A stretch of 44,784 bases of DNA. Source: Candidatus Marivariicella framensis. Lineage in GTDB: Bacteria > Bacteroidota > Bacteroidia > Flavobacteriales > Flavobacteriaceae. Positions 17,830 through 26,968 of this stretch are shown here, piece after piece. The translations under genes were made by a program, and so were the position numbers. The notes under the pieces were generated by a model that was not told the origin of the DNA, made no database searches, and was given only the letters and a program-made list of their open reading frames with translations. The stretch lies in contig CAJJCT010000026.1 in the NCBI GenBank assembly GCA_905182735.1, positions 1 to 44,784 on the forward strand. Direction: 5' to 3'. Positions within the stretch are counted from its first letter, which is position 1; each line of letters begins with the position of its first letter.

Positions 17830-18405
17830 TTATTTATTCTCTAACGAATCATTATATATAAATTTATTCCATAAAGAGTAACCTATATACCCTGAAAAAG
17901 ATCCAACTATTACTCCTGATAAAACATCTAATGGATAATGAACTCCTATGTATATTCTACTATATGAGACTAAAAAAGCAAATAAAATTAATGAAACAGG
18001 TAGCCATTTTATTTTAAATAATAATCTTGAAAAGAAAAAAGCTAAAGCAAAAGAGTTTGAAGCATGTCCTGAAAAATACCCATAAGCTCCACCACAACTT
18101 TCCTTAACTAATCTAATTAGTCCTTGAAAATCTTCCTCATGACAAGGCCTAGGTCTTGAAACCGTGTATTTAATTAAGTTAGTGAATTGATCTGTGAATA
18201 AAATTAATACAGAAACTGATAATAAAAGAAAAGAGAAGTGTTTTAAATTTGTTTTATTAAAAAAAAATAAAGCCAAAATAAAATAAATTATTGCGTTTAA
18301 AATTTTATTTGTTATGACGAGCCAAAATATATCAAATACTGGGTCACCCAACCCATTTAAAAAAAGAAATAATGATCTATCTAATTCTAATAGGTTTTCT
18401 ATCAT
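17830..18405 (-). CDS. PAP2-family membrane phosphatase
   Basis: A 191-residue, five-to-six-helix membrane phosphatase with all three signature motifs: K79-x6-RPRP (to 87), SGH (112-114) and SR-x5-H-x3-D (R150, H156, D160). Such enzymes dephosphorylate undecaprenyl diphosphate, phosphatidic acid or phosphatidylglycerophosphate; the substrate here is undetermined. Its ATG shares one base with the stop of the upstream small gene, making it the last member of a coupled operon. Confidence 0.88.
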   Translation of the reverse strand: MIENLLELDRSLFLFLNGLGDPVFDIFWLVITNKILNAIIYFILALFFFNKTNLKHFSFLLLSVSVLILFTDQFTNLIKYTVSRPRPCHEEDFQGLIRLVKESCGGAYGYFSGHASNSFALAFFFSRLLFKIKWLPVSLILFAFLVSYSRIYIGVHYPLDVLSGVIVGSFSGYIGYSLWNKFIYNDSLENK

Positions 18406-18647
18406 TATTCAAAGCTTTTAATTTCAGAATCGTAAAACCTTAAAGCGTTATCAATCCAAGCTTCTGAGTTGTCTGAAACCTCAATTTCATCCTCCTTATT
18501 AAATTCTTCAAGCCAGCATATATCATCGTTTGAAACATTTAAAATAAAACGAGGATACTCAGTATGAACTATATAAAGACTATTAGGGTATTTTGAATTA
18601 TCAGCAATTAAATATTTCGGAAATAATTCTTCGTTAACTTTTGACAT
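18405..18647 (-). CDS. Small conserved acidic protein, function unknown
   Basis: An 80-residue soluble acidic protein with no signal peptide, membrane segment or motif I can tie to a function. Its composition (mixed beta-strand stretches such as YLIADN, SLYIVH, PRFILNVS, then an acidic helix) looks like a real folded protein. It overlaps the end of the MATE gene by 14 bp and shares one base with the PAP2 start, strong evidence that it is translated as part of this operon. Confidence 0.7.
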   Translation of the reverse strand: MSKVNEELFPKYLIADNSKYPNSLYIVHTEYPRFILNVSNDDICWLEEFNKEDEIEVSDNSEAWIDNALRFYDSEIKSFE

Positions 18648-20019
18648 TTTTATTTATTAATTTTTTGGTAAGGTATTGAAATCGTAAAAATAAAAGAATA
18701 GATGAGGTGGTCAACCCTGAAAGTAAACCTATCCAAATACCCATAACATTATATTCAAGTTTAATCCCTAAAATATATGAAATGGGCAATCCAATTAAAC
18801 CATATGAAAAGAAAGCAATTAAAGCAGGGATATTAACATCTTGCAACCCTCTTAAAGCTCCAAGAACAACAGCCTGTAACCCATCTGATATTTGAAAAAA
18901 GCCAGAAATTATTAATAAACTAGCTGATAAACTAACTACTTGATATATATCTGATACATTAGAAGAGCTTTCAAGATCTAAATAAAGCCAGGGTAATTGA
19001 TCATTAAAAACCAAAAATAATGCACAAAAAATAATGTCAAATAAAAAAATTAATAAAAACATTGAAAGAGCAACTCGACGAAGTTCCATATAATTTTTTT
19101 TTCCTTTTTGGTTACCCACTCTTATCATAGCAGCTACACCAAAGCCCATTGCAAACATAAAAGTAACAGTTGATAGGTTTAGTGCAATTTGATTAGCAGC
19201 TTGAGGATTTTTCCCTAAAAGTCCAGATAACCAAACTGCACATGTAAAAAAAGTAACTTCAAAAAACATAATTGCAGCACTGGGAAACCCAAGTTTAAAT
19301 ATTTTAATAAAAAGTAATTTATCTAAACCTCTTCTAGTTATATTTCTTACGTAGGGAGAGAATTTTTTATCTATAAATAAGTATGAAATCATAAAAAATA
19401 AGGCTAATACTCTGGAAATAAGTGTACCTATAGCAGCGCCTTCAATACCCATAGCTGGAGCTCCCCAATTCCCAAAAATTAACATGTAGTTTAATATTAC
19501 ATTAAAAATATTTGCCAATAAACTGGCATACATTGAAGGCTTAGTGTATGAAAGGCCATCTGAAAATTGTTTAAATGCTTGAAAAATTAATAATGGAACT
19601 AAAGAAATTCCAACCCAAAATAAATATTTATAGGCAAAATCAACTACTTGTTCAGGTTGACCCATTTCATATAAAAGTGGCTGAGCTAACAAAACAGATA
19701 TAGATAAAATTATACCTAAAAAAGTACAGGAAAGTAATCCGTGAATAAGGACTTTTCTTCCTTTTTCAGTATTTCCTTGTCCATCAGTTTCAGCAATTAG
19801 CGGTGTGATTGCTGTTGAAAACCCAATCCCTATTGACATGGCCACCCAAAAGAAACTATTCCCCAATGATATGGCTGCCAACGATGCAGTTCCTAGTTGA
19901 CCAACCATAATGTTATCAACTAATTGAACAAAAGTATGTCCAAGAAGAGCTGTAATTACGGGTATTGCAAGTTTTAAATTATAATCAAACTCCTTAGTGT
20001 AGGCGGTAAGAAAGCCCAT
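18634..20019 (-). CDS. MATE-family multidrug/toxin exporter
   Basis: A 461-residue cation-coupled exporter with 12 predicted helices in two homologous bundles. The N-terminal repeat has LLGHTFVQLVDNIMVGQLGT (about 25-44) and PLLIFQAFKQFSDGL in the middle. The second repeat includes GNPQAANQIALNLSTV- and MGFGVAAMIRVGNQKG-like segments (about 275-310). Related to the NorM/DinF branches; substrate unknown. It lies 25 bp after the M28 peptidase gene and overlaps the small downstream gene. Confidence 0.9.
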   Translation of the reverse strand: MGFLTAYTKEFDYNLKLAIPVITALLGHTFVQLVDNIMVGQLGTASLAAISLGNSFFWVAMSIGIGFSTAITPLIAETDGQGNTEKGRKVLIHGLLSCTFLGIILSISVLLAQPLLYEMGQPEQVVDFAYKYLFWVGISLVPLLIFQAFKQFSDGLSYTKPSMYASLLANIFNVILNYMLIFGNWGAPAMGIEGAAIGTLISRVLALFFMISYLFIDKKFSPYVRNITRRGLDKLLFIKIFKLGFPSAAIMFFEVTFFTCAVWLSGLLGKNPQAANQIALNLSTVTFMFAMGFGVAAMIRVGNQKGKKNYMELRRVALSMFLLIFLFDIIFCALFLVFNDQLPWLYLDLESSSNVSDIYQVVSLSASLLIISGFFQISDGLQAVVLGALRGLQDVNIPALIAFFSYGLIGLPISYILGIKLEYNVMGIWIGLLSGLTTSSILLFLRFQYLTKKLINKNVKS

Positions 20020-20044
20020 GAAATTTTTTTGGCTAATCTACACC

Positions 20045-21421
20045 TTAAAAACCGAAAATATCAACTAAATATATTAAACTGCTCATTGAGGCAGCACCTA
20101 TTTCAAGTTCTCTTTTATTTATAGCGTCAAAAGTATCTTGTGAAGAATGATGATAATCAAAATATCTTTGAGAATCTGGTCTTAACCCTGACAAAATAGT
20201 TCCTGTTGATTTAAGAGGTCCAATATCAGCTCCTCCTCCACCTTGAGTAAATTCATTTATAAGATACGGTTTGAAGTATTTTTTCCATGATTTTATTTTA
20301 TCAAATTCAGAATCTGAAGAATCAAAAGAAAAACCCCTTGGTGTAAATCCACCTGCATCTGATTCTAATGCAAAAAGATGATCTTCTCTTTTTTTATTTG
20401 CAATATTAGCATATTTACTACCTCCACGTAGACCATTTTCCTCGTTCATAAATAGAACAACTCTCAATGTGTGCCTTGGTTTTACTCCTAATGATTTGAA
20501 TTGATTTAAAACTTCCATAGACTGAACAACACCAGCTCCATCATCGTGAGACCCATCACCTAAATCCCAAGAATCAAGATGACCTCCAACTAAAATAATT
20601 TTGTTTGGAAATTCACTTCCCTTTATCTCTCCTATTACATTATAAGATAAAACATCTGGGTAATTTTGACAATTTTGTTTAATAAAAAATTTAAGCTTGG
20701 GGTCTAGCTTTAGCATTGAACTTAAAAGATTTGCCCCATTTGTACTTATAGCTGCAGCAGGAATTCTATCTTTTAACTTTACTGATCCGTAATACATTGA
20801 TCCTGTGTGAGGAAAATCATCATTACTTAAGTTCATAGATCTAACAAGAACAGCTTTAGCGCCAAGTTTTATTGCTTCCTCTGCCCCTTCTGTTCTTTGA
20901 TTTACTGCTCCTGAATAAGATGAAAATGTGTTTATTTTAGTAGGGTCCATTGGACGATTAAAAAAAACTATTTTTCCAGCTATTTTATCTACACCTAACT
21001 TTTTTAATTCAACAAAAGATTTAACCTCTATTACCTCAGCTCGAATACCTCTATTGGGAGTAGCAACAGATCCACCAAGTGCACAGATAGAGACATTGAT
21101 TGAATTACCTGTTGAGCTTTCTATACTAGCATATTCAAAATTCCCTCTTACCCATTTAGGAACCATGACTGGCTGAAGCCATACTTTATCTAACCCAAGA
21201 CTCTCTAATTCTTCTTTACTCCATTGAACTGCTCTCTCTGCATTAAGAGAGCCTGATAATCGTCCTCCAATTTGATTAGATAAATGCTCTAGCCACTCAT
21301 AACTTTTACCACTAGTTAAAGAGTGGTCATAAAAAGACTTTATTTGAGATTCGATATTTTGACTATCCTGTGAATAAGAAAATAAGGAAATTGACAATAA
21401 GAAATAAAAGAAACGAAACAT
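20045..21421 (-). CDS. Secreted M28 family metallopeptidase (carboxypeptidase Q-like)
   Basis: A 458-residue zinc peptidase with an N-terminal signal peptide (FFYFLLSISLFSYSQ). The two-zinc ligand set is visible: H281 (GGHLDSW), D293 (HDDGAG), the catalytic E327 and ligand E328 (NEEN), D355 (ESDAGG) and a C-terminal histidine in the DYHHSSQDT motif. A protease-associated domain insertion lies before the catalytic part (about 115-270). The arrangement resembles plasma glutamate carboxypeptidase. It probably trims peptides in the periplasm or outside the cell. It begins 9 bp after the response regulator gene. Confidence 0.9.
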   Translation of the reverse strand: MFRFFYFLLSISLFSYSQDSQNIESQIKSFYDHSLTSGKSYEWLEHLSNQIGGRLSGSLNAERAVQWSKEELESLGLDKVWLQPVMVPKWVRGNFEYASIESSTGNSINVSICALGGSVATPNRGIRAEVIEVKSFVELKKLGVDKIAGKIVFFNRPMDPTKINTFSSYSGAVNQRTEGAEEAIKLGAKAVLVRSMNLSNDDFPHTGSMYYGSVKLKDRIPAAAISTNGANLLSSMLKLDPKLKFFIKQNCQNYPDVLSYNVIGEIKGSEFPNKIILVGGHLDSWDLGDGSHDDGAGVVQSMEVLNQFKSLGVKPRHTLRVVLFMNEENGLRGGSKYANIANKKREDHLFALESDAGGFTPRGFSFDSSDSEFDKIKSWKKYFKPYLINEFTQGGGGADIGPLKSTGTILSGLRPDSQRYFDYHHSSQDTFDAINKRELEIGAASMSSLIYLVDIFGF

Positions 21422-21430
21422 ACTTAAAAT

Positions 21431-22594
21431 TTATTTTGGAGCAAATTGATTTATATTTTCTGAAGTTATTGGATTATTGCCTAATATCATAAGTCTTTCT
21501 ATAACATTTCTCAGCTCCCTAATGTTTCCAGACCATGGATAATTTTTTAATAATTCAACAGCATTTGAATCAAATCTTTTAATTTCAAGACCTTGATCTT
21601 TTGAAAGAGTATTAACAAAATGCTCAACCAATAAGCCTATATCATCTTTACGACTCTTTAGAGTTGGAACCTCGATTAATATAACAGCTAATCTATGAAA
21701 GAGATCTTCTCTGAAATTACCATTTTTAATTTCTAAATTTAAGTCTTTATTGGTTGCTGCAATAACTCTAACATTAACAGAAATATCTTTATTTCCTCCA
21801 ACTCTTTGAACTTTATTTTCTTCGAGTGCCCTTAAAACTTTTGCCTGTGCGGCAAGACTCATATCGGCAATTTCATCCAAAAATAAAGTTCCATTATTAG
21901 CGGATTCAAACTTACCTGACCTGTCTTTAATAGCAGATGTAAAAGCTCCCTTAATATGACCGAAAAGCTCACTCTCAATAAGTTCTGATGGGATTGCAGC
22001 ACAATTGACTTCGACAAAGGGAGATTTTGATCTTTGACTTTTTTGATGCAAGTTATGAGCAACCAATTCTTTTCCAGTCCCATTTTCTCCAGTAATGAGA
22101 ACTCTAGCTTCTGTTGGTGCAACTTTGTCTATTAGGTCATGAATAGCTTTAATTGCTTTGGACTCACCAATAATATGATATTTTCTAGCAACCTGCTTTT
22201 TTAAAATAATATTTTCACTTACCAAGTTTTTATTCTCCAGAGCATGTCTCACAGAATTCAATAATCTATTTAAATCTGGTGGTTTAGAAATAAAATCATA
22301 AGCGCCAAGCTTCATGGCTTCAACAGCAGTTGAAACATTACCGTGGCCAGTTAACATAATAAATGGCAAAGTTTTATTTGAAACTTTGATGCTTTCAAGA
22401 ACTTCAATACCATCCATTCCAGGCATCTTTATGTCACACAAAATAAGGTCATAATTGTTATTGTTAATTTTTTTAAGACCGTCTTTACCATCGAAAGCCT
22501 CATGAACTTCATATGAAGAATCTTCTTCCGTAAGAATACGAAGCAACACCCTTCTAATAGGCTCTTCATCTTCAATAATTAAAATTTTTATCAT
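21431..22594 (-). CDS. Sigma-54-type response regulator lacking a DNA-binding domain
   Basis: NtrC-like architecture of receiver plus AAA+ ATPase, 387 residues. The receiver has the acidic pair near residue 9-10, phospho-acceptor D54 and K104. The ATPase has Walker A GENGTGKE (169-176), Walker B FLDE (238-241) and an arginine finger region (REDLFHR, 295-301). Two features are unusual. The sigma-54-contacting loop reads GAFTSA (216-221) instead of GAFTGA, and the protein stops at NQFAPK soon after the AAA+ lid, with no Fis-type helix-turn-helix. I believe the same form recurs in Flavobacteriia. The gene lies 2 bp downstream of mscS; no kinase is adjacent. Confidence 0.9.
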   Translation of the reverse strand: MIKILIIEDEEPIRRVLLRILTEEDSSYEVHEAFDGKDGLKKINNNNYDLILCDIKMPGMDGIEVLESIKVSNKTLPFIMLTGHGNVSTAVEAMKLGAYDFISKPPDLNRLLNSVRHALENKNLVSENIILKKQVARKYHIIGESKAIKAIHDLIDKVAPTEARVLITGENGTGKELVAHNLHQKSQRSKSPFVEVNCAAIPSELIESELFGHIKGAFTSAIKDRSGKFESANNGTLFLDEIADMSLAAQAKVLRALEENKVQRVGGNKDISVNVRVIAATNKDLNLEIKNGNFREDLFHRLAVILIEVPTLKSRKDDIGLLVEHFVNTLSKDQGLEIKRFDSNAVELLKNYPWSGNIRELRNVIERLMILGNNPITSENINQFAPK

Positions 22595-22596
22595 GA

Positions 22597-23442
22597 TTAT
22601 TTTTCAATTGGATTTATAAAACTAATTGTACGTTGAGGATAAGGAATTTCAACACCTTTCTCTTTAAATAGTTTATTCATTGAAAAGCGCAAATCACTTT
22701 TTACTTTATACAAGTTAAAACTATTCGACATAGAGAAAACTATAGTGAATTTTAATGCATTATCTCCAAAGTCTTCGAATAAAACAATCGGCTTATTTTC
22801 TTTATGTATTAATGGGTGGTTTAAAGCTAATTCAATAAGGTGTTTTTGTAAAAGTTCAGTATCAGTATCATATGCAACTCCAACAGAAACAGATTCCCTA
22901 ATTAATGCACCATTTTCTGTCCAATTGTATAATATTTTAGTTAAAAATATATGATTAGGAATTATTAAAACTTTATTATCTCTTGTAACTGCTCTAGTTG
23001 TTCTTAATGTAATATTTTCAACTTTACCTATTTGTCCATCTATTTGAATTATATCTCCAACATGAACTGCCTGATCTGCAATTATAAAAACACCAGAAAT
23101 AATATCTTGAATAAATGTTTGAAGGGCCAATCCAAATCCAACTAGCAAAGCAGCTGATGCAGCAAAAAAACCAGTTAAATCGATACCTAAGGTATCAATC
23201 GTAACTAGAGAAACAATAGTATATATGAAATAGTTAAAAAAAGAAAAAATACTTTTAAACTTTATTTTGGCTTCATTAGATAATGCTCTATGAATAATTT
23301 TTTTAAAGGTTTTAAGAACTAGCCAAGTAATAAAAAAGGCAAATAAAATAATCAATATTGATCTTGGAGTAATCACTATAGTACTACCTAAAGGGATCTC
23401 TAAATTTAAGAATTTTATAAACGGGTTTTGCGTTAAATTCAT
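22597..23442 (-). CDS. mscS: Small-conductance mechanosensitive channel (MscS family)
   Basis: A 281-residue MscS-type channel that releases solutes on osmotic down-shock. Three N-terminal membrane helices end in the pore-lining helix with the Ala/Gly pattern (AASAALLVGFGLALQ, about 94-108), followed by the beta domain around VGDIIQIDGQIGKVENI and the typical LIIPNH. It is the first gene of the minus-strand block ending at 17830, two bases ahead of the response regulator. Confidence 0.92.
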   Translation of the reverse strand: MNLTQNPFIKFLNLEIPLGSTIVITPRSILIILFAFFITWLVLKTFKKIIHRALSNEAKIKFKSIFSFFNYFIYTIVSLVTIDTLGIDLTGFFAASAALLVGFGLALQTFIQDIISGVFIIADQAVHVGDIIQIDGQIGKVENITLRTTRAVTRDNKVLIIPNHIFLTKILYNWTENGALIRESVSVGVAYDTDTELLQKHLIELALNHPLIHKENKPIVLFEDFGDNALKFTIVFSMSNSFNLYKVKSDLRFSMNKLFKEKGVEIPYPQRTISFINPIEK

Positions 23443-23459
23443 CTTCTAATATACTACAA

Positions 23460-23483
23460 AAATTAAAACATTATTTTTAATTT
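23460..23483 (-). terminator. AT-only hairpin downstream of dnaJ, possible terminator
   Basis: Perfect 9-bp arms AAATTAAAA / TTTTAATTT around a 6-nt loop in the gap between dnaJ and mscS. Read on the minus strand, the hairpin ends in a T-rich stretch. Stability is low because there is no GC pair, so the assignment is tentative. Confidence 0.3.
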
Positions 23484-23533
23484 AAAAGAAAGAAGTTAGA
23501 CATGAAAAGGCTAAAAACAAAAGCATTGTAAAA

Positions 23534-24643
23534 CTAAGCAAACATGTCTTTAACCTTTTCGAAAAATGATTTATCAGATTTATCTGGTCTTGGTTCAAAG
23601 TTGTCATCATCAATCATGCTCTGAAAAAATTTCTTTTGATCCCTGTTTAATACTTTTGGTGTCCATACATTTATATGAACTAACAAGTCTCCACTTGAAT
23701 ATCCATTAATATCAGAAAGCCCCTTACTTCTTAATCTTAAAGTTTTTCCAGACTGAATTCCTGGATCAAGTTTTATTCTTACTTTTCCATTCAAAAGCTG
23801 AATGTCTTTTGATACGCCTAAAACTGCTTCTGAAATACTTATGTAGACATCTAAATGAAGGTTTTGACCTTCTCTTATGAATAACTCATGAGGTTTTTCC
23901 TCAATTAGAACTAGTAGGTCTCCGGATACGCCATTTGATAATGCAGCGTTACCTTTTCCAGAAACTTTCAACTGCATTCCCTCTTCCACCCCTGGCGGTA
24001 TTTTTATAGATACTGTTTCTTCCTCATTAATCATACCTTGAGAATCAGAACCTGGAGGACGATTTTCAATTGATTGCCCTGCCCCACCGCATGAACTACA
24101 AGGAGCAGATGTTTGCATTCTGCCCAAAATTGTATTTGTAATCTTATTTACTTGGCCAGAGCCGTTACAATTATTACATCTTGTATATGAAAGTCCTGGT
24201 GATTGAACTTTCCTTATAACTTTAACTTTTTTCTCAACACCTAAAAGTATTTCTTCAAGAGATAATGAAACTTTTATCCTAAGATTACTCCCTCTTCTCT
24301 GGGTTGATCCTTGTTGACCAAAGCCTCCTCCGAAACCCCCAAAAGCACTGCCAAACACATCTCCAAATTGACTAAAGATATCATCCATATTCATTCCGCC
24401 ACCACCTCCGAAACCTCCATTTTCAAATGCTGCATGTCCATATTGATCATACTTAGCCTTTTTGTTTTGATCTCCAAGAACTTCATAGGCTTGAGCTGCC
24501 TTTTTAAAGTTAGCTTCAGCTCTATCATCTCCTGGATTTTTATCAGGATGAAATTCAATTGCTTTTTTCCTGTAAGCTTTCTTTATTTCTCCAGCAGAAG
24601 CCCCCTTTGAAACTCCTAAAATATTGTAATAATCTTCTTTCAT
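23534..24643 (-). CDS. dnaJ: Chaperone protein DnaJ
   Basis: Hsp40 co-chaperone that stimulates DnaK. The J domain carries HPD at 32-34, followed by a Gly/Phe-rich linker (about 76-112) and two C-terminal beta-barrel domains. The central zinc region has only two CxxCxGxG motifs, at 156-163 and 182-189, instead of the usual four, so one zinc site remains. The spacer after the second motif (NRPPGSDSQGM) leads directly into the next barrel. I recall the same reduction in flavobacterial DnaJ proteins. Length is 369. It is 9 bp downstream of grpE. Confidence 0.95.
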   Translation of the reverse strand: MKEDYYNILGVSKGASAGEIKKAYRKKAIEFHPDKNPGDDRAEANFKKAAQAYEVLGDQNKKAKYDQYGHAAFENGGFGGGGGMNMDDIFSQFGDVFGSAFGGFGGGFGQQGSTQRRGSNLRIKVSLSLEEILLGVEKKVKVIRKVQSPGLSYTRCNNCNGSGQVNKITNTILGRMQTSAPCSSCGGAGQSIENRPPGSDSQGMINEEETVSIKIPPGVEEGMQLKVSGKGNAALSNGVSGDLLVLIEEKPHELFIREGQNLHLDVYISISEAVLGVSKDIQLLNGKVRIKLDPGIQSGKTLRLRSKGLSDINGYSSGDLLVHINVWTPKVLNRDQKKFFQSMIDDDNFEPRPDKSDKSFFEKVKDMFA

Positions 24644-24652
24644 AAAATATAT

Positions 24653-25192
24653 TTATTTACCAACTACAACTTTAGGAAATCTAATTATTTTTTCTCCTAA
24701 TTGATATCCTTTTTCAAGAACATCCATAACCTTTCCTTTTTGAGACTCGTCTTGGGCTGGAATTTGAGTTATTGCCTCATGAATTTCAGAATCAAAAATA
24801 TCACCAACTGAAATTTCTACTTCATTTAAACCATTAATTTTTAGAGTTTCATTCATTTTATTAAAAATTAATAAAAGACCTTTTATTTCATCAGTAGAAT
24901 TTTCATTATTAATTTGAGATTTTGCTCTGTCATAATCATCCATTATTGGAATTAAAGCTGACATTACTTCTTTATTTGCAGTTTTAAATAATTCGATACG
25001 TTCTCTAGATGTTCTTTTCTTGAAATTTTCAAATTCAGCAAAAAGGCGTAAATACTTTTCTTTTTCATTTTGCAAGTCTTCCTTAAGAATAGCTGTAGGA
25101 CTACTTTTCTTTGAATTAGTCTTTTTCTTTTTAACCTCAGCAAGTTTAGATTTAAATTCATCTTTATCAATTTTTATCTTAGCCTTAGTCAT
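24653..25192 (-). CDS. grpE: Nucleotide exchange factor GrpE
   Basis: Exchange factor for DnaK, working with DnaJ in protein folding. The 179-residue protein has a Lys-rich N-terminal tail, a long coiled-coil helix (LRLFAEFENFKKRTSRERIE, about 49-68) and the C-terminal signature EVSVGDIFDSEIHEAIT-like segment ending in a beta domain (GYQLGEKIIRFPKVVVGK). First gene of the grpE-dnaJ operon, with its own candidate promoter upstream. dnaK is not in this window. Confidence 0.95.
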   Translation of the reverse strand: MTKAKIKIDKDEFKSKLAEVKKKKTNSKKSSPTAILKEDLQNEKEKYLRLFAEFENFKKRTSRERIELFKTANKEVMSALIPIMDDYDRAKSQINNENSTDEIKGLLLIFNKMNETLKINGLNEVEISVGDIFDSEIHEAITQIPAQDESQKGKVMDVLEKGYQLGEKIIRFPKVVVGK

Positions 25193-25218
25193 AATTTTAT
25201 TTTTTTATTAAATGAATG

Positions 25219-25250
25219 CAAAGGTATTGCCATTTTATAATAAATGTCAA
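25219..25250 (-). promoter_or_regulatory. Candidate grpE-dnaJ promoter
   Basis: On the minus strand TTG (complement of 25248-25250), a 21-nt spacer and TACCTTTG (complement of 25219-25226) match the flavobacterial consensus. The -7 box ends 26 nt before the grpE ATG. I saw no CIRCE-type or other heat-shock operator. Confidence 0.55.
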
Positions 25251-25258
25251 AATGTCAT

Positions 25259-26167
25259 CTAATTAAGTTTTAAATTTATAATTGCTTGATCAAATTTTTC
25301 ATAAATAAAACTAAATCTAGATTTTAAAACTTTATCAGCACTTACTCTATGACTATCAAGAACCAATTGACTTCTATCCCCTAAAATAATCTTAACCATT
25401 TCTTTTGGAATGTTAGGAATAAAAACGGGCCTATTAAGTCTTTTTCCTAAACTTTTTATTAGTTCATTTTGAGTTATTGAATTTGGAGCAACAGCATTAT
25501 AAACTCCATTAAAACTATTTTCAATACTATATATAATTAAATTAGAAAGATCGTCGATATGAATCCAAGATTGCCATTGGTTTCCAGACCCAAAAGAGGA
25601 GCCTAGACCAAGTTTAATTAGAATTAAAAGTTTTGATAAAAAACCTCCTTTATCAGACAAAACAAGACCAATTCTCAGTTTTGTAATATTTTTGGAATGT
25701 ATTTCTAATTCATCATTAGAATTTTCCCATTTTTTCACGACTTCTTGAAGAAAATTTTCTGAATTAAATTTATCAGATTCTTGATGTAATCTATCTAATG
25801 AACTTGGGTAACATCCTATTGCTGATGCTGAAACAACACCCTCAAGTTTGTAATTAAGGTCAACTAAGGAATTATATAATATCTGAGATGAAAGAACTCT
25901 ACTTTCAATAATTTTAGCCTTATAATTCTTAGTCCAGGGCTTTGAAATAGATGCACCTGCAAGATTAATTAAGTATGAAATATTTTCAAAAGCATTCAAA
26001 TCTATCTCACCCTTGTAAGGGTTCCAATAAAAACCTTTACACTTATCTATTGAATCAATTTTATCTCTTTGAGTTGTAAGAAAATTGACGGAATAGCCTT
26101 TACCAAGTGCTTTGTTAATCAAATTCCTACCAACTAACCCAGTAGCTCCAGTAATAAGTATTTTCAT
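25259..26167 (-). CDS. TIGR01777-type NAD(P)-dependent epimerase
   Basis: Atypical short-chain dehydrogenase of 302 residues. The nucleotide-binding loop GATGLVG is at 7-13, the family-specific FYWNPYKGEID lies near 45-55, and NLAGASISKPWTKNYK is near 68-83, followed by the C-terminal DUF1731-like segment (RLNRPVFIPNIPKEMVKIIL...LDSHRVSADK). Biochemical function of this family is poorly defined. It is read in the same direction as the MnmD-like gene 21 bp upstream. Confidence 0.88.
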   Translation of the reverse strand: MKILITGATGLVGRNLINKALGKGYSVNFLTTQRDKIDSIDKCKGFYWNPYKGEIDLNAFENISYLINLAGASISKPWTKNYKAKIIESRVLSSQILYNSLVDLNYKLEGVVSASAIGCYPSSLDRLHQESDKFNSENFLQEVVKKWENSNDELEIHSKNITKLRIGLVLSDKGGFLSKLLILIKLGLGSSFGSGNQWQSWIHIDDLSNLIIYSIENSFNGVYNAVAPNSITQNELIKSLGKRLNRPVFIPNIPKEMVKIILGDRSQLVLDSHRVSADKVLKSRFSFIYEKFDQAIINLKLN

Positions 26168-26188
26168 CTTTAGGTTAAAAATAATAGA

Positions 26189-26845
26189 TTAGTTTTTTAT
26201 AGCACGTAACATTTCTCTTTTTCCTGGTGGGCCAGAAATTCTTTCAACACAAAGACCGAGTCTTTCTAAAATTCTTCTAACCTCACCTTTAGCACAATAA
26301 CTAACCCAAACCCCATTTTTTTTTAAAAGATTTGTTGATATTTTTAATGCCTTTTCACTCCACATATATGGCTGGGCATGGTAAGCAAAAGGATCATAAA
26401 AAATCACATCATAAAAATCTTTATTTATAATATTAAAAAAATCATCATGTATTTTATGTATTTTAAAAAATGGAGATATTTCATGTATTTCATTCCATAA
26501 AGAATTTAATATTTTGTTTTCATTTGGAGAAAGATCTTTAAGACTGACTGTTTTTATTTGATCGAAACTCAAAGGGAATTTTTCAATACTAGAATAGCTT
26601 ATTATTTTTTTGTTTACTTCTGAAAATCTTTTTGTCAATACTGCGTTAAGACCGGTTCCAAAACCCATTTCAAAAACTTTACATAATTCTAATTTCTGGT
26701 TTAGATTGATCCAATAATCAAGACCTTTAGATATATATACATGCAATGACTCGGTTAATGCCCCATTTTTTGAATGGTATGTCTCTTTTATAACAGAATC
26801 GTAAAAGGAACAACTTCCATCTTGAGTAGTTATTTTTTTTAACAT
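26189..26845 (-). CDS. mnmD: MnmD-like tRNA methyltransferase (MnmC methylase domain alone)
   Basis: A 218-residue SAM-dependent methyltransferase matching the methylase half of MnmC (DUF752), which completes mnm5s2U at tRNA position 34. The SAM loop FEMGFGTGLNAV is near 58-69, FYDPFAYHAQPYMWSE near 149-164, and the C-terminus has GVWVSYCAKGEVRRIL and the GPPGKREMLRA tail. No FAD oxidoreductase domain is fused. That the target is aminomethyl-uridine is inferred from the family. Confidence 0.85.
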   Translation of the reverse strand: MLKKITTQDGSCSFYDSVIKETYHSKNGALTESLHVYISKGLDYWINLNQKLELCKVFEMGFGTGLNAVLTKRFSEVNKKIISYSSIEKFPLSFDQIKTVSLKDLSPNENKILNSLWNEIHEISPFFKIHKIHDDFFNIINKDFYDVIFYDPFAYHAQPYMWSEKALKISTNLLKKNGVWVSYCAKGEVRRILERLGLCVERISGPPGKREMLRAIKN

Positions 26846-26968
26846 TATCTAAAGGAAGTCTTTTTTTATTATTTTATCATTTATAAGTAAAATTTTTGCG
26901 AAAAAATGTAAACATTATTTATAAATTAATTTAATTTTAATTGTTATTATTACAATAAATTAATAGTT

